Assembly (NCBI RefSeq): GCF_000423185.1
Contig: NZ_KE383986.1
Coordinates: 172,570 to 236,569 of the forward strand
Direction: 5' to 3'
Source: Inquilinus limosus DSM 16000
GTDB taxonomy: Bacteria; Pseudomonadota; Alphaproteobacteria; DSM-16000; Inquilinaceae
DNA: 64,000 nt
Shown here: piece by piece, positions 26,728-36,763 of the stretch
Position numbering within the stretch: position 1 is the stretch's first letter
Layout: each line of letters opens with the position of its first letter
The notes under the pieces: model-generated
What the model was told of the DNA's origin: nothing
Database searches by the model: none
Seen by the model: only the letters and a program-made list of their open reading frames with translations
Program-made: the position numbers and the translations under genes

Positions 26728-29103
26728 CTACAGCACGAAATCGGCGGCGACGAGGGCGATGCTGCCGGTCAGGGTGATGTGGAAGTCGGTGACCTTGTCG
26801 CCGTTGACGTCGCCGGCGATGGTGGTGATGCCGTTGGTCACGGCGTAGCGCAGCTGGCCGGCGACGCCGGTGTAGAGGCCGGTGCCGATGAAGCTGAAGG
26901 CCTGGTCGCCGGCGGCGCCAGCGTTGGCGTCGATTGCGCTCAGGTCGATGCGGTCGGCCTGGGCGTGGCTGAAATCGGTGATCCGGTCGGCATTGGCCCC
27001 GACCACGCTGTCGCCGAGGGCGGTGAAGTAGAACCGGTCCGCCCCCGCGCCGCCGGACAGCATATCCTTGCCGCCCCCCCCGACGAGGGCGTCATTGCCG
27101 TTCCAGCCCTGCAGCGTGTTGGCGCCGGCGTTCCCGGCCAGGCCGTCATTGCCCTGACTGCCGGAGAGGTTCTCGATCCCGACCAGGATGTCGCCCTGGG
27201 CATCGCCGCCGCTGCCTTTGCCGGTGGCGAGGCTGACCGAGATCCCGACCGAACTCTCGTAGTAGCTGACGGTATCGGTGCCGGCGCCGCCGTCCAGGCG
27301 GTCCGCCCCCGCCCCGCCGCGGAGCACGTCGTTGCCGTCCATGCCGTTGAGCGTGTCGTTGCCCGCCATGCCGTTGAGCGTGTCGGCGCCGCCGTAGCCG
27401 GACAGGGTGTTGGCCGCGGCCGAGCCGGTCAGCACGTCGCCAAAGCCGACGGTGCCCACGATGTTCTCGATGTCGCCGCCGATCACGTCGCCCTGGGCGT
27501 CGCCGCCCGATGCGGCCAGCGTGGTCAGGTTGACGGTCACCCCGGCCGGGCCGTCATAGTTGATCGTGTCGATGCCGGCGCCGCCGGCCAGCACATCGGC
27601 ACCGGCGCCGCCGGTGAGGAAGTCGTCCCCGTCGCCGCCGTTGAGCGTGTCGTTCCCGGCTAGGCCGGACAGCACATCGGCGCCGGCCAGGCCCGAGAGC
27701 GCATTGGCGACATTCGAGCCCGTCAGGGTGTCGCCGACGCCGGTGCCGCGGATATTCTCGATGTCGGCGCCGATGCTGTCGCCCTCGGCCTCGCCGCCGG
27801 CGGTGGTGAGCTGGCTCAGGTCCACCGTCACCCCGACCGTGCCGCCATAGGCGATCGTGTCGATACCGGCGCCGCCGATCAGCGCGTCCGCGCCCTCCCC
27901 GCCCTGGAGCACATCGTTGCCGGCCCCGCCGTCGAGCGTGTCGTTGCCGCCCAGGCCGCCGAGCGTGTCGTTGCCGCCATTGCCCGACAGCGCATTGCCG
28001 AAGATCGACCCGGTCAGGACGTCGTTGAACCCGTTGGTGCCCTGGATGTTCTCGATATCGCTGCCGATCGTGTCGCCCTGGGCGTCGCCACCGATGCCGG
28101 TCCCGCCGATCGTCACGGTGACACCGGCCGGGCCGTCATAGTAGCGGACGGTGTCGATGCCGGCGCCACCGTTCAGCGTGTCCGCCCCGGCGCCGCCGTC
28201 GAGCACATCGTTGCCGCTGCTGCCGTTCAGGCTGCTGATCCCGCCATGGAGCACGTCGTTTCCGGCACCACCACGCAGCACGTCGTCGCCGGCGCCCCCG
28301 TCCAGCGAATCGTCACCGCCCTGGCCATCGAGCACGTCGTTGCCGCCCTGGCCGAGCAGGGCGTTGGCCGCAGCCGATCCGGTCAGCGTGTCGGCGAAGC
28401 CGTTCGAGCCCTCGATGGTCTCGATATCCGCCCCGATCACGTCGCCTTGCGCGTCGCCGCCCGACGCAGTCAGGGCCGTCAGGTTGATGACGACGCCGGC
28501 GGAGCTGAGGAAATACGTGATCTGGTCGATGCCGGCGCCGCCGCTCAGCGTGTCCGCGCCGGCGCCCCCCTGGAGGACGTCGTTCCCGTCGCCGCCGCGC
28601 AGCGTGTCCGTGCCGGCGCCTGCGGCCAAGGTATCGTTGCCAGCGCCGCCGTCGAGCAGGTCGTTGCCCGATCCCGACGCGTCGCCCGCGACCAGGCTGT
28701 CGTCGCCGCCGAGGCCATAAAGGATGTTGCTGCCCGCCCCGCCGACCAGCCGGTTGGCCGCGGCCGAACCGGTGAGCGTGTCGTTGAAGGCCGATCCCTC
28801 GATGTTCTCGACATCGGCGGCCACCACGTCGCCCTGGGCATCGCCGCCGCTGCCGGTGCCGCCGATCGTGACGGTCACCCCCGCGGCGCTGGCGCCGTAA
28901 TCGGCGGTGTCGGTCCCGGCACCGCCGTTCAGCGTGTCCGCGCCGAGCCCACCGCGCAGCCGATCGTTTCCGTCGCCGCCGTTCAGCGTGTCCTGGCCCG
29001 CAGCCCCGTCGAGGGTGTCGTTGCCGCCGAGCCCGTTGATCGTGTCGTTGCTCGCCGTACCCTCGAGATTGTCGATGCCAGCGCCGCCGTTGATGACCGC
29101 CAT
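26728..29103 (-). CDS. RTX calcium-binding repeat protein, probable type I secretion substrate
   Basis: A 791-aa protein almost wholly built from GGxGxDxLx nonapeptides that form Ca2+-binding parallel beta-rolls. Six larger modules of about 100-115 residues repeat a pattern: nonapeptides, an AGVTVxIGGT or [10 protein letters not shown] strand, GGDAQGDxIGxDIENIxG, then [19 protein letters not shown]. The last 130 residues ([20 protein letters not shown], then [20 protein letters not shown]) resemble the serralysin-type C-terminal domain that carries the uncleaved secretion signal. No enzymatic domain and no Sec signal are seen, so an adhesin, matrix or S-layer-like role is likely. No HlyB/HlyD/TolC genes are nearby. 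A LuxR-type regulator lies immediately upstream. Confidence 0.88.
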   Translation of the reverse strand: MAVINGGAGIDNLEGTASNDTINGLGGNDTLDGAAGQDTLNGGDGNDRLRGGLGADTLNGGAGTDTADYGASAAGVTVTIGGTGSGGDAQGDVVAADVENIEGSAFNDTLTGSAAANRLVGGAGSNILYGLGGDDSLVAGDASGSGNDLLDGGAGNDTLAAGAGTDTLRGGDGNDVLQGGAGADTLSGGAGIDQITYFLSSAGVVINLTALTASGGDAQGDVIGADIETIEGSNGFADTLTGSAAANALLGQGGNDVLDGQGGDDSLDGGAGDDVLRGGAGNDVLHGGISSLNGSSGNDVLDGGAGADTLNGGAGIDTVRYYDGPAGVTVTIGGTGIGGDAQGDTIGSDIENIQGTNGFNDVLTGSIFGNALSGNGGNDTLGGLGGNDTLDGGAGNDVLQGGEGADALIGGAGIDTIAYGGTVGVTVDLSQLTTAGGEAEGDSIGADIENIRGTGVGDTLTGSNVANALSGLAGADVLSGLAGNDTLNGGDGDDFLTGGAGADVLAGGAGIDTINYDGPAGVTVNLTTLAASGGDAQGDVIGGDIENIVGTVGFGDVLTGSAAANTLSGYGGADTLNGMAGNDTLNGMDGNDVLRGGAGADRLDGGAGTDTVSYYESSVGISVSLATGKGSGGDAQGDILVGIENLSGSQGNDGLAGNAGANTLQGWNGNDALVGGGGKDMLSGGAGADRFYFTALGDSVVGANADRITDFSHAQADRIDLSAIDANAGAAGDQAFSFIGTGLYTGVAGQLRYAVTNGITTIAGDVNGDKVTDFHITLTGSIALVAADFVL

Positions 29104-29212
29104 GATGGATTCCGCTCGGAAAACGAGAATTTCGCCCTCGGATCCTGCCGGAAACGGACGCTAATGACGGTTCGTTTTGCAGATATTTTATTACGCTGGC
29201 CGTGACCGGGGG

Positions 29213-30022
29213 CTAGCCGCCGATCGCGCCGCTGAGCAGCGCCATCGCGACGGCCTCGGCGCGGCTGCCGGCGCCCAGCTTGCGCATGGCCGAGGCGACA
29301 TATTCGTTGACGGTGTAGACCGAAAGCGACAGCCGGCGCGCTGTCTCCTTGCTCGACGCGCCGCGGGCGATCCAGGACAGGCAGTCGCATTCGCGCGGGG
29401 TCAGGGGCGACGGCGACGCGGGCAAGGCGGAAGCCTGTAGCGCGGCCAGTCCGCGCTCGATCCTCAGCGCTCGGCTGAGATGCGGCCCGATCAGGCGCAG
29501 CATCCGGATCTGCGCGTCGTCCCAGTCCGGCCGGCGCCGCGGTCGCCAGACCGACAGCATCGCCGAGAGATCCCGGCGCTCGAAATCCACCCAGTACAGG
29601 CCGTGGTCCTTGCCCTGCGGCCGCATGAAGTCGTTGTAGAACTCGGTGCGCCGGTACTCGGTATCCGGGATCAGAGCCGAATGGGCGAAGGCGGCGCCGG
29701 GCTTCAGCCGCGGCAGCACGGGCAGCAGCGGCAGCAGCTTGTGGTAGTGCGCGTGGTAGCGCTCGACATAGTCCGGGTCGGTCTCGGTCGCCAGGGTCGC
29801 GGGGCTCGGCGCTTTCGGGCCGATCCGGCGCAGCACCAGCGACTCCCCGCCCAGCGCCTGGCCCAGGCGGCGCAGCACGGCGAACCAGTCCTCGCTGCCG
29901 GTGCCGGCTTCGTAGATCAGGTCGATCAGCCGGAGAAGCTGCGGCTCGTCCGCCCGGCCGCCGGCGGACGACACATCGGCGCCCGGCCGGACCGCCGCCC
30001 CGCCGATGGAACGGCCTCGCAT
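29213..30022 (-). CDS. LuxR family (GerE-type HTH) transcriptional regulator
   Basis: A 269-aa protein. The C-terminal 65 residues are a LuxR/GerE helix-turn-helix (LTPRECDCLSWIARGASSKE, ARRLSLSVYTVNEYVASAMR, KLGAGSRAEAV). The N-terminal 180 residues are a sensor-like domain without a recognised autoinducer pocket; LLRLIDLIYEAGTGSEDWFAVLRRL is a recurring opening in orphan LuxR proteins. ATG 30022 follows GAGGAGAGGGGG. The gene runs in the same direction as the RTX gene 109 bp downstream, so control of the RTX gene is likely. Upstream in the same frame lies an EAL-domain remnant that is not part of this protein. Confidence 0.85.
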   Translation of the reverse strand: MRGRSIGGAAVRPGADVSSAGGRADEPQLLRLIDLIYEAGTGSEDWFAVLRRLGQALGGESLVLRRIGPKAPSPATLATETDPDYVERYHAHYHKLLPLLPVLPRLKPGAAFAHSALIPDTEYRRTEFYNDFMRPQGKDHGLYWVDFERRDLSAMLSVWRPRRRPDWDDAQIRMLRLIGPHLSRALRIERGLAALQASALPASPSPLTPRECDCLSWIARGASSKETARRLSLSVYTVNEYVASAMRKLGAGSRAEAVAMALLSGAIGG

Positions 30023-30122
30023 GATGCCCCCTCTCCTCGCGCCCAAATCTGGCGCTGCCCATGGCGTGCATAAGATCATAATGATCTCGCCGCCGCCTGT
30101 CGCGGTGACGGCGCGCACAGCC

Positions 30123-30299
30123 TCAGGCTTCGAACAGGGTGTCCAGCGGCCTCGGCCGGCCCACGGAGAAGCGTGCGCCCGGTCGATCCCCATGGCGCAG
30201 ACGAGATCGAGGGTTTCGGCGTCCTCCACCTGCTCGGCGACGATGCTCAGCGGCCGCCATGGCTCTCGCAATGGGTATGGCCTCACGATAAGCCGTTAC
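30123..30299 (-). pseudogene. Remnant of an EAL-domain (c-di-GMP phosphodiesterase) gene, C-terminal end
   Basis: Reading the - strand in three steps recovers the last ~58 residues of an EAL domain: YREAIPIARAMAA (30290-30252), then after one extra base LSIVAEQVEDAETLDLVCAM followed by GIDRA (30250-30176), then after a one-base loss RFSVGRPRPLDTLFEA and a stop (30173-30123). These match the conserved EAL tail (AEGVE...LLxxxGxDxxQGxxFxxPxP). No ATG, no upstream EAL sequence and two opposite frameshifts show it is not functional. The upstream side is cut by the GNAT gene at 30325. Confidence 0.65.
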
Positions 30300-30324
30300 G
30301 GCGAGAGACGGAATTGCGGAGCGG

Positions 30325-30774
30325 ATGATGGATGTGACGATGCGTGCGGCCGCAGCGGCCGATCTGCCGGCGATCCTGCGCCTGCTGGCGGACGATCCGC
30401 TGGGCAAGAACCGCGAGACGGCGGTCGAGGCGCCCTATCAGGCGGCCTTCGCCGCGATCGCCGCCGACCCGAACCAAGAGATGGTCGTGGCGGAGCTGGA
30501 TGGCCGGGTGGTGGGCTGCTTCCAGCTCAGCTTCATCCCCGGCCTGTCGCGCCGCGGCGCCTGGCGGGCGCAGATCGAATCCGTGCGCATCGAGTCGGCG
30601 CAGCGAGGCCGGGGCGCCGGGCGGGCGATGATGGAATGGGCGATCGCCCGGGCGCGGGCGCGCGGCTGCGCCCTGGTCCAGCTCACCACCGACAAGCGCC
30701 GGCCCGACGCCCACCGCTTCTATGCGCGCCTCGGCTTCGTCGCCAGCCATGAGGGCATGAAGCTGGAGCTGTGA
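30325..30774 (+). CDS. GNAT family N-acetyltransferase
   Basis: A 149-aa acetyltransferase with the motif ESVRIESAQRGRGAGRAMME (about 86-105, QRGxGxG/A core) and RRPDAHRFYARLGFVASHEG near the C-terminus. ATG 30325 or 30328 could be the start; a GGAGCGG site precedes both. It begins a run of same-direction genes (VOC, ASCH-like, GNAT) with short gaps. The acceptor is unknown. Confidence 0.85.
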   Translation: MMDVTMRAAAAADLPAILRLLADDPLGKNRETAVEAPYQAAFAAIAADPNQEMVVAELDGRVVGCFQLSFIPGLSRRGAWRAQIESVRIESAQRGRGAGRAMMEWAIARARARGCALVQLTTDKRRPDAHRFYARLGFVASHEGMKLEL

Positions 30775-30817
30775 GGGCGACAGGCATCGGCTACGGTGTC
30801 CCCGGGGGAGTATCGCC

Positions 30818-31252
30818 ATGCCGTCACCCAAGCTCGTGCCCGAGCTCTACGTCTCGGACATCGGCCGCAGCCTCAGCTTCTACACCGGGCTGCTCGGATT
30901 CGCCGTGCTGTACGAACGGCCGGAGGAGCGCTTCGCTTATCTCGACCGGGACGGCGCCGCGCTGATGCTGGACCAGCCCGCCGATCCGGGCCGCATATGG
31001 CTGGCCGGACCGCTGGAGCGCCCTCACGGCCGCGGCATCAACCTCCAGATCGAGGTCGCGGATGTCGATGCCCTGAACGCCGCCGTGCTGGCCGCCGGGG
31101 CCCCGATCGAGCGGCCGCTGGAGGAGCGCTGGTACCGCCGCGACGCCGTCATGCTCGGCCAGCGCCAGTTCGTGGTCCAGGATCCCGACGGCTATCTGCT
31201 GCGGTTCTGCCAGCCTGTCGGGTCGCGGCCGGCGCCGCGGGACGGCCGCTGA
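30818..31252 (+). CDS. VOC family protein (glyoxalase/bleomycin-resistance fold)
   Basis: A 144-aa protein with the paired beta-alpha-beta units of the vicinal oxygen chelate fold: ELYVSDIGRSLSFYTGLLGF at 9-28 and VVQDPDGYLLRFCQP near 119-133, the latter containing the usual metal-site Glu/Asp region. GGGGGAG precedes the ATG. The TGA overlaps the start of the next gene by one base. Members include glyoxalases, dioxygenases and antibiotic-binding proteins; the substrate is not readable here. Confidence 0.82.
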   Translation: MPSPKLVPELYVSDIGRSLSFYTGLLGFAVLYERPEERFAYLDRDGAALMLDQPADPGRIWLAGPLERPHGRGINLQIEVADVDALNAAVLAAGAPIERPLEERWYRRDAVMLGQRQFVVQDPDGYLLRFCQPVGSRPAPRDGR

Positions 31253-31848
31253 TGCTGTTCAAGCGCCCGGTGCTGGACCGGATCGCCGCCGGCGCCGTCA
31301 CCCTCGCCTTCCGCCGCTGGCGCCGGCCGACGGTGCGGCCGGGCGGCACCCTGACCACGCCGGTCGGGGTGCTGGCGATCGAGGCCGTCGATATCGTCGC
31401 CGCGGACCGGATCACCGATGCCGAGGCCCGGCGGGCCGGATTCGCCGGACGCGACGACCTGCTCGCCGGGCTGGGGCCGACGGAGCGCGAGCTGTACCGC
31501 ATCGCCTTCCGGCTTCAGGGCGCGGATCCGCGCGCGGCGCTGCGGGAGCAGGATGATCTCACGGCCGACGACGTCGTTGCCCTGCGCGAGCGGCTGGACC
31601 GGCTCGACCACGCCGGCCGGCATGGCGCCTGGACCCGGGCGGTGCTGCGGCTGATCGCCGAGCATCCCGGCACTAGGGCCCCGGAGCTGGCCGCCCGCCT
31701 CGGCCGCGAGACCGCCGCCTTCAAGACGGATGTGCGCAAGCTGAAGGCGCTGGGACTGACCGAGAGCCTGGAGGTCGGCTACCGCCTGTCGCCGCGCGGC
31801 CGCGCCCTGCTCGACCGGATCGGGGAGGACACCGCCCCCCGGTGTTGA
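31252..31848 (+). CDS. ASCH-like domain protein with C-terminal winged helix (hypothetical)
   Basis: A 198-aa protein starting one base inside the preceding stop (TGATG), so translation is coupled. The N-terminus MLFKRPVLDRIAAGAVTLAF followed by RRWRRPTVRPGGTL has the Lys, Trp/Arg and small beta-barrel pattern of ASCH (PUA-like RNA-binding) domains. Residues about 125-195 look like a winged helix (TRAVLRLIAEHPGTRAPELA, VRKLKALGLTESLEVGYRLS). Both parts suggest nucleic-acid binding. The assignment is from pattern only. Confidence 0.65.
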   Translation: MLFKRPVLDRIAAGAVTLAFRRWRRPTVRPGGTLTTPVGVLAIEAVDIVAADRITDAEARRAGFAGRDDLLAGLGPTERELYRIAFRLQGADPRAALREQDDLTADDVVALRERLDRLDHAGRHGAWTRAVLRLIAEHPGTRAPELAARLGRETAAFKTDVRKLKALGLTESLEVGYRLSPRGRALLDRIGEDTAPRC

Positions 31849-31882
31849 CGCCCAAGCCTTGACGCCCCCCGCCCCTGCCCGC

Positions 31883-32392
31883 ATGGTCGCGCCACCTTCG
31901 GACGGAATCGGCGGGACCGCCTTGGACGACGCCAGCCCAAGCAAGGAGGAATCGGCCGGGCTGACGCTGCGGCCGGCCACGGCCGCGGACGCCGGCACGC
32001 TGGCGGCGATCCATCGCCGGGCCCGCGAGTCGGCCGACATCCCGAATCTGCACAGCCGCACCTCGGTCCGCCGCTTCCTGCTGCGCACCATCCAGCAGTC
32101 GCAGGTCATGATCGCCTGCCGCGACGGGGCGCCGGTCGGCTACGCCGCGCTCCACAACGGCTGGCTCGACCAGCTCTACATCCACCCGGACCACCACCGC
32201 CGCGGCATCGGCACGGCCCTGCTGGCCTGGGCCCGGCGCGAAAGCCCGGGGCTGCGCCTCTACTGCTTCGCCCACAACGCCCGCGCCCTTGCGTTCTACC
32301 GGTCGCATGGCGGCGTGATTCTCAGCGAAGGCGACGGGTCCGACAACGAAGAGGGGCTGCCCGATCTCCTCCTCGGGTTCCCGGAAGCCTGA
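31883..32392 (+). CDS. GNAT family N-acetyltransferase
   Basis: A 169-aa acetyltransferase of the RimI-like type. The acetyl-CoA motif is LDQLYIHPDHHRRGIGTALL at about 94-113, followed by RLYCFAHNARALAFYRSHGG. The start is uncertain: ATG 31883 has no clear ribosome site, TTG 31859 and TTG 31922 are in frame, and AAGGAGGA at 31941 would suit a start inside the domain boundary. The first 30 residues are probably dispensable. It is the last of five GNAT genes between 13535 and 32392. Confidence 0.78.
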   Translation: MVAPPSDGIGGTALDDASPSKEESAGLTLRPATAADAGTLAAIHRRARESADIPNLHSRTSVRRFLLRTIQQSQVMIACRDGAPVGYAALHNGWLDQLYIHPDHHRRGIGTALLAWARRESPGLRLYCFAHNARALAFYRSHGGVILSEGDGSDNEEGLPDLLLGFPEA

Positions 32393-32968
32393 GAAGGCGC
32401 TGCCCTCCTGCGGCGGATTCCGGGGCGCCTTCACCGCCGCCGTATTGCGGCCCTCGACCGCGCCGTCAGCGGATTCATAACATCCCATTCTTCCACGGGC
32501 TCTGAACCATCGCCCGCAACCCTGTGATTCCCATGACGAATCCGCATGCGGAACGACCCTGGATTGAACAATTCCGCGCTTGCACCCGCCACGGAACTGA
32601 CACAATATGTGGGGCCTGGGCACGGCAAACCACCCACCGCTGGGGCCAGCCACAAGAATCGGATCTGTGGCGATTCTCTCGGGGGCGGGACCGCGCCAGG
32701 TCCGGAAAGCCGCAGGCTTCTGCGGCTCATGGAAAATAACCACTGGTTCCTCACCGGGTATTCACTGGTCTATCCACCAGGTTATCCACAGAGGGAGCAA
32801 AATTTCGATTTTCAATACTTGTTTTCGACTTAGAATGACGGTTCCTTGACTGGTCTGTGGCGGCCCGTTGACGCGGAGTCGCCGGTGGAGTTCGGCGCGG
32901 GGATCGCGGTCCCCGAGGACATCAGGCGGGGGTCGCGGCGGCGCGACGGAGAAGGAGGATTGGGGACC
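32393..32968 (+). promoter_or_regulatory. 576-bp leader and promoter region of nrdJ
   Basis: No gene is visible here. The stretch 32480-32840 is much richer in A and T than the surroundings. It holds an NrdR-box-like sequence (ACACAATATGTGGGG, 32600-32614; about 12 of 16 consensus positions), DnaA boxes at 32770-32790, and repeated CACTGGT words at 32742 and 32763. A second imperfect palindrome CACAAGAATCGGATCTGTG lies at 32651-32669. Promoter hexamers cannot be chosen safely; transcription probably starts after 32790. Confidence 0.45.
32770..32790 (+). promoter_or_regulatory. DnaA box pair upstream of nrdJ
   Basis: TTATCCACA at 32782-32790 is a perfect match to the DnaA-box consensus, and CTATCCACC at 32770-32778 matches seven of nine in the same orientation, 12 bp apart. 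DnaA control of ribonucleotide reductase genes is known in other bacteria, which makes the site plausible. Confidence 0.55.
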
Positions 32969-35900
32969 ATGCGGATCGAACGGCGCTTCACGGCCGAAGG
33001 GCACGACGCCTATGAGGGGATCGAGTTCCGGTCGGCGACCAGCGAGATCCGCAATCCGGACGGCTCGGTGGTGTTCCGCCAGACCGACATCGAGGTGCCG
33101 GCGGAATGGAGCCAGGTCGCGTCGGACATCCTGGCACAGAAGTATTTCCGCAAGGCCGGCGTGCCGGCGCGGCTGAAGCGCGTCCGCGAGAAGGGCGTGC
33201 CCGAGTTCCTGTGGCGCAGCGTCCCCGACGAGAAGGCGCTGGCTGGGCTGCCCGAGTCGGAGCGCAGCGGTGGCGAGCGCACGGCGCGGCAGGTGTTCGA
33301 CCGGCTGGCCGGCACCTGGGCCTATTGGGGCTGGAAGGGCGGGCTGTTCGATTCGGCCGCCGACGCCCGCGCCTATTTCGACGAGATGCGCTTCATGCTG
33401 GCGCAGCAGATGGCCGCGCCGAACAGCCCGCAATGGTTCAACACCGGCCTGCACTGGGCCTATGGCATCGACGGCCCGGCCCAGGGCCACTGGTATGTCG
33501 ACGAGGCGACCGGCGAGCCGCGCCTGTCCGACAGCGCCTATGAGCGGCCGCAGCCGCATGCGTGCTTCATCCAGTCGGTCGCCGACGACCTGGTGAACGA
33601 GGGCGGCATCATGGACCTGTGGGTCCGCGAGGCGCGCCTGTTCAAATACGGCTCCGGCACCGGCTCGAACTTCTCCAAGCTGCGCGGCGAGGGCGAGCGC
33701 CTGTCCGGCGGCGGCCGCTCCTCCGGCCTGATGAGCTTCCTGAAGATCGGCGACCGCGCCGCCGGGGCGATCAAGTCGGGCGGCACCACCCGCCGCGCCG
33801 CCAAGATGGTGACGGTCGACATCGACCACCCGGACATCGAGACCTATATCGACTGGAAGGTGGTCGAGGAGCAGAAGGTCGCGGCCCTTGTCGCCGGCTC
33901 GAAGCTCGCCCGCAAGCATCTGAACGAGGTGATGGAGGCGTGCCACGGCGTCTCCGACGCCGAGACCGGCGACCGCTTCGATCCGAAGCAGAACAAGGCG
34001 CTGAAGCGCGCCATCCTGGCCGCCCGCAAGGCGATGCTGCCGGAGAACTACGTCCAGCGCGTCATCCACTTCGCGCGCCAGGGCTACACCGGCATCGACT
34101 TCAAGGTCTATGACACCGACTGGGATTCGGACGCCTACCTCACCGTCTCCGGCCAGAACTCGAACAACTCCGTCCGTCTCACCAACACCTTCCTCGAAGC
34201 GGTGCAGCAGGACGGCGAGTGGCAGTTGATCCGCCGCATCGACGGCAAGGTGGCGAAGACGCTGAAGGCCCGCGACCTGTGGGAGAAGATCGGCCACGCC
34301 GCCTGGGCCTCGGCCGATCCGGGGCTGCAGTTCGACACCACCATCAACGAGTGGCACACCTGCCCGGAATCGGGGCGGATCAACGCCTCCAATCCGTGCT
34401 CGGAATACATGTTCCTGGACGACACGGCCTGCAACCTGGCGTCCCTGAACCTGATGACCTTCCGCCGCGCCGACGGGTCCTTCGACGTGCCGGCCTTCGA
34501 GCACGCCTGCCGGCTGTGGACCATCACCCTCGAGATCGCGGTGATGATGGCGCAGTTCCCGAGCCGGGAGATCGCACGCCTGTCCTACGAGTTCCGCACC
34601 CTCGGCCTGGGCTACGCCAATATCGGCGGCCTGCTGATGGCGTCGGGCATCCCCTATGACAGCGCGGAGGGCCGCGAGATCTGCGGCGCCATCACCGCGC
34701 TGATGACCGGCGTCGCCTACGCCACCTCGGCCGAGATGGCGAAGGCCGTCGGCCCCTTCCCCGGCTACCAGAAGAACGCGCCGCACATGCTGCGCGTGAT
34801 CCGCAACCACCGCCGTGCCGCCTATGGCGAGACGGAAGGCTATGAGGGCCTGTCGATCCTGCCGGTGCCGCTGGAGGCCGACGCCTGCCCGGACCAGGAG
34901 CTGGTCGCCGCCGCCCGCCGTGCCTGGGACCGCGCGCTCGGCCTCGGCGAGAGCTTCGGCTACCGCAACGCCCAGGCGACGGTGATCGCGCCGACCGGCA
35001 CGATCGGCCTGGTGATGGATTGCGACACCACCGGCATCGAACCGGACTTCGCCCTGGTGAAGTTCAAGAAGCTGGCCGGCGGCGGCTACTTCAAGATCAT
35101 CAACCGGGTGGTGCCGGAGGCGCTGCGCGTCCTCGGCTATGACGACGATCAGATCGAGGCCATCATCCGCTACGCCGTCGGCCACGGCACGCTGGAGAAC
35201 TCTCCGGCGATCGGCTGGGCCGCGCTGAAGGCCAAGGGCTTCACCCAGGCCGCGATCGATGCGGTCGAGCTGGGCCTCAAGTCGGCCTTCGACATCAAGT
35301 TCGTGTTCAACCGCTATACCCTCGGCGACGACTTCCTGACCGGGACGCTGAAGGTGCCGGCCGCGGCGCTGGACGACCTGTCCTTCGACCTGCTGGCCTT
35401 CCTCGGCTTCTCGAAGGCTGAGATCGAGGCCGCGAACACCTGGTGCTGCGGCGCCATGACCCTGGAGGGTGCGCCGGAGCTCAAGGACGAGCATCTGCCG
35501 GTGTTCGACTGCGCCAACCCCTGCGGCCGCATCGGCAAGCGCTTCCTGTCGGTCGAGAGCCACATCCGGATGATGGCGGCGGCGCAGCCCTTCATTTCGG
35601 GCGCGATCTCCAAGACCATCAACATGCCGAACGCGGCCACGGTCGAGGACTGCAAGCAGGCCTACCTCCTGTCCTGGCAGCTCTGCCTCAAGGCCAACGC
35701 GCTCTATCGCGACGGCTCGAAGCTGAGCCAGCCGCTCAACGCCTCCCTCCTCGAGGACGACGCCGAGGACGAGGAGGAGAGCGTGGTCGAGCGCATCATC
35801 GAGGCGCCGGCCGGCGCCCGCGCCCCGATGGTGGCGGAGCGGATTGTCGAGCGGGTGGTGGAGCGGATCGTCGAGAAGACCGGCATCCGCGGAAAGCTGC

Positions 35901-36691
35901 CGCACCGCCGCAAGGGCTACACCCAAAAGGCGATCGTCGGCGGCCACAAGGTCTACCTCCGCACCGGCGAGTACGATGACGGGCGCCTCGGCGAGATCTT
36001 CATCGACATGCACAAGGAGGGCGCCGCCTTCCGCAGCCTGATGAACAACTTCGCCATCGCCGTCTCGATCGGCCTGCAATACGGCGTGCCGCTGGAGGAG
36101 TTCGTCGAGGCCTTCACCTTCACCCGGTTCGAGCCCTCAGGCCCGGTGCAGGGCAACGACGCCATCAAGATGGCGACCTCGATCATCGACTACATCTTCC
36201 GCGAGCTGGCGGTCTCCTATCTCGGCCGCAGCGATCTCGCCCATGCGACGCCGGATGACCTGACGCCGGACACGGTCGGCAAGGGCGTGGCCAAGGACGA
36301 CGGCAAGGCCCCGGCCGTGGCCGAGGTGGCGACGCCGATCCGCCGCGTCGCCTCCACCGGCTTCGTCCGCGGCAACTTCCGGGTGTTCGAGGGCGGCAAT
36401 GTCCGCGACGTCGCGGTCGCCCGGATGACCGAGGTGCAGGAGCTGGTGAGCGAGGCGGCGACCGCCCTGCACACCGAAGGCGCCACCGCCCTGGCGTCGG
36501 CGCCGGAGCCGGTCCCGCTGCGCAGTGCGGCCTTGAACGGCACGGCCGACACCCGCCTGGCCAAGATCCGCGAGGCGCGGGCCAAGGGCTATGAGGGCGA
36601 CCCCTGCCCCGAATGCCAGAACATGACGCTGGTGCGGAACGGCACCTGCCTGAAATGCGATACCTGCGGCGGGACCACCGGCTGCAGCTGA
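32969..36691 (+). CDS. nrdJ: Adenosylcobalamin-dependent (class II) ribonucleoside-diphosphate reductase
   Basis: A 1240-aa single-chain reductase that makes deoxyribonucleotides using coenzyme B12, so it works with or without oxygen. The radical-site motif NPCSE is seen in [19 protein letters not shown] (about 475), and [20 protein letters not shown] binds the substrate phosphate side. The C-terminus carries a zinc-ribbon-like [20 protein letters not shown] region for disulfide relay. A linker at about 930-970 repeats [18 protein letters not shown] 32969 follows AAGGAGGA; the upstream in-frame extension has no ribosome site. The gene ends at a strong terminator, so it is monocistronic. Confidence 0.95.
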   Translation: MRIERRFTAEGHDAYEGIEFRSATSEIRNPDGSVVFRQTDIEVPAEWSQVASDILAQKYFRKAGVPARLKRVREKGVPEFLWRSVPDEKALAGLPESERSGGERTARQVFDRLAGTWAYWGWKGGLFDSAADARAYFDEMRFMLAQQMAAPNSPQWFNTGLHWAYGIDGPAQGHWYVDEATGEPRLSDSAYERPQPHACFIQSVADDLVNEGGIMDLWVREARLFKYGSGTGSNFSKLRGEGERLSGGGRSSGLMSFLKIGDRAAGAIKSGGTTRRAAKMVTVDIDHPDIETYIDWKVVEEQKVAALVAGSKLARKHLNEVMEACHGVSDAETGDRFDPKQNKALKRAILAARKAMLPENYVQRVIHFARQGYTGIDFKVYDTDWDSDAYLTVSGQNSNNSVRLTNTFLEAVQQDGEWQLIRRIDGKVAKTLKARDLWEKIGHAAWASADPGLQFDTTINEWHTCPESGRINASNPCSEYMFLDDTACNLASLNLMTFRRADGSFDVPAFEHACRLWTITLEIAVMMAQFPSREIARLSYEFRTLGLGYANIGGLLMASGIPYDSAEGREICGAITALMTGVAYATSAEMAKAVGPFPGYQKNAPHMLRVIRNHRRAAYGETEGYEGLSILPVPLEADACPDQELVAAARRAWDRALGLGESFGYRNAQATVIAPTGTIGLVMDCDTTGIEPDFALVKFKKLAGGGYFKIINRVVPEALRVLGYDDDQIEAIIRYAVGHGTLENSPAIGWAALKAKGFTQAAIDAVELGLKSAFDIKFVFNRYTLGDDFLTGTLKVPAAALDDLSFDLLAFLGFSKAEIEAANTWCCGAMTLEGAPELKDEHLPVFDCANPCGRIGKRFLSVESHIRMMAAAQPFISGAISKTINMPNAATVEDCKQAYLLSWQLCLKANALYRDGSKLSQPLNASLLEDDAEDEEESVVERIIEAPAGARAPMVAERIVERVVERIVEKTGIRGKLPHRRKGYTQKAIVGGHKVYLRTGEYDDGRLGEIFIDMHKEGAAFRSLMNNFAIAVSIGLQYGVPLEEFVEAFTFTRFEPSGPVQGNDAIKMATSIIDYIFRELAVSYLGRSDLAHATPDDLTPDTVGKGVAKDDGKAPAVAEVATPIRRVASTGFVRGNFRVFEGGNVRDVAVARMTEVQELVSEAATALHTEGATALASAPEPVPLRSAALNGTADTRLAKIREARAKGYEGDPCPECQNMTLVRNGTCLKCDTCGGTTGCS

Positions 36692-36726
36692 GGCCCGGAG
36701 GGCGCTAGGAAGCAAAGCGGAAGAAG

Positions 36727-36759
36727 AGGTGCCCGGGCGCAAGCCCGGGCACCTTTTCT
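36727..36759 (+). terminator. Rho-independent terminator after nrdJ
   Basis: GGTGCCCGGGC (36728-36738), loop GCAA, GCCCGGGCACC (36743-36753), then TTTTCT: a perfect 11-bp stem with a T tract, 36 bases after the nrdJ stop. The A before and T after extend the stem by one pair. Confidence 0.9.
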
Positions 36760-36763
36760 AGAT

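Noticed and set aside
26728..29205. Open frames on the + strand across the RTX gene
   Set aside because: They are Pro/Ser/Ala-rich complements of the repeat codons and carry no motif.
32762..32790. Chromosomal replication origin at the nrdJ leader
   Set aside because: Only one perfect and one weak DnaA box are present, there is no AT-rich unwinding tract with repeats, and no origin-linked genes (dnaA, hemE, parAB) are near.
32762..36079. 1105-residue open frame antisense to nrdJ
   Set aside because: The opposite strand encodes a clear NrdJ; the antisense protein is low-complexity and has no domain.
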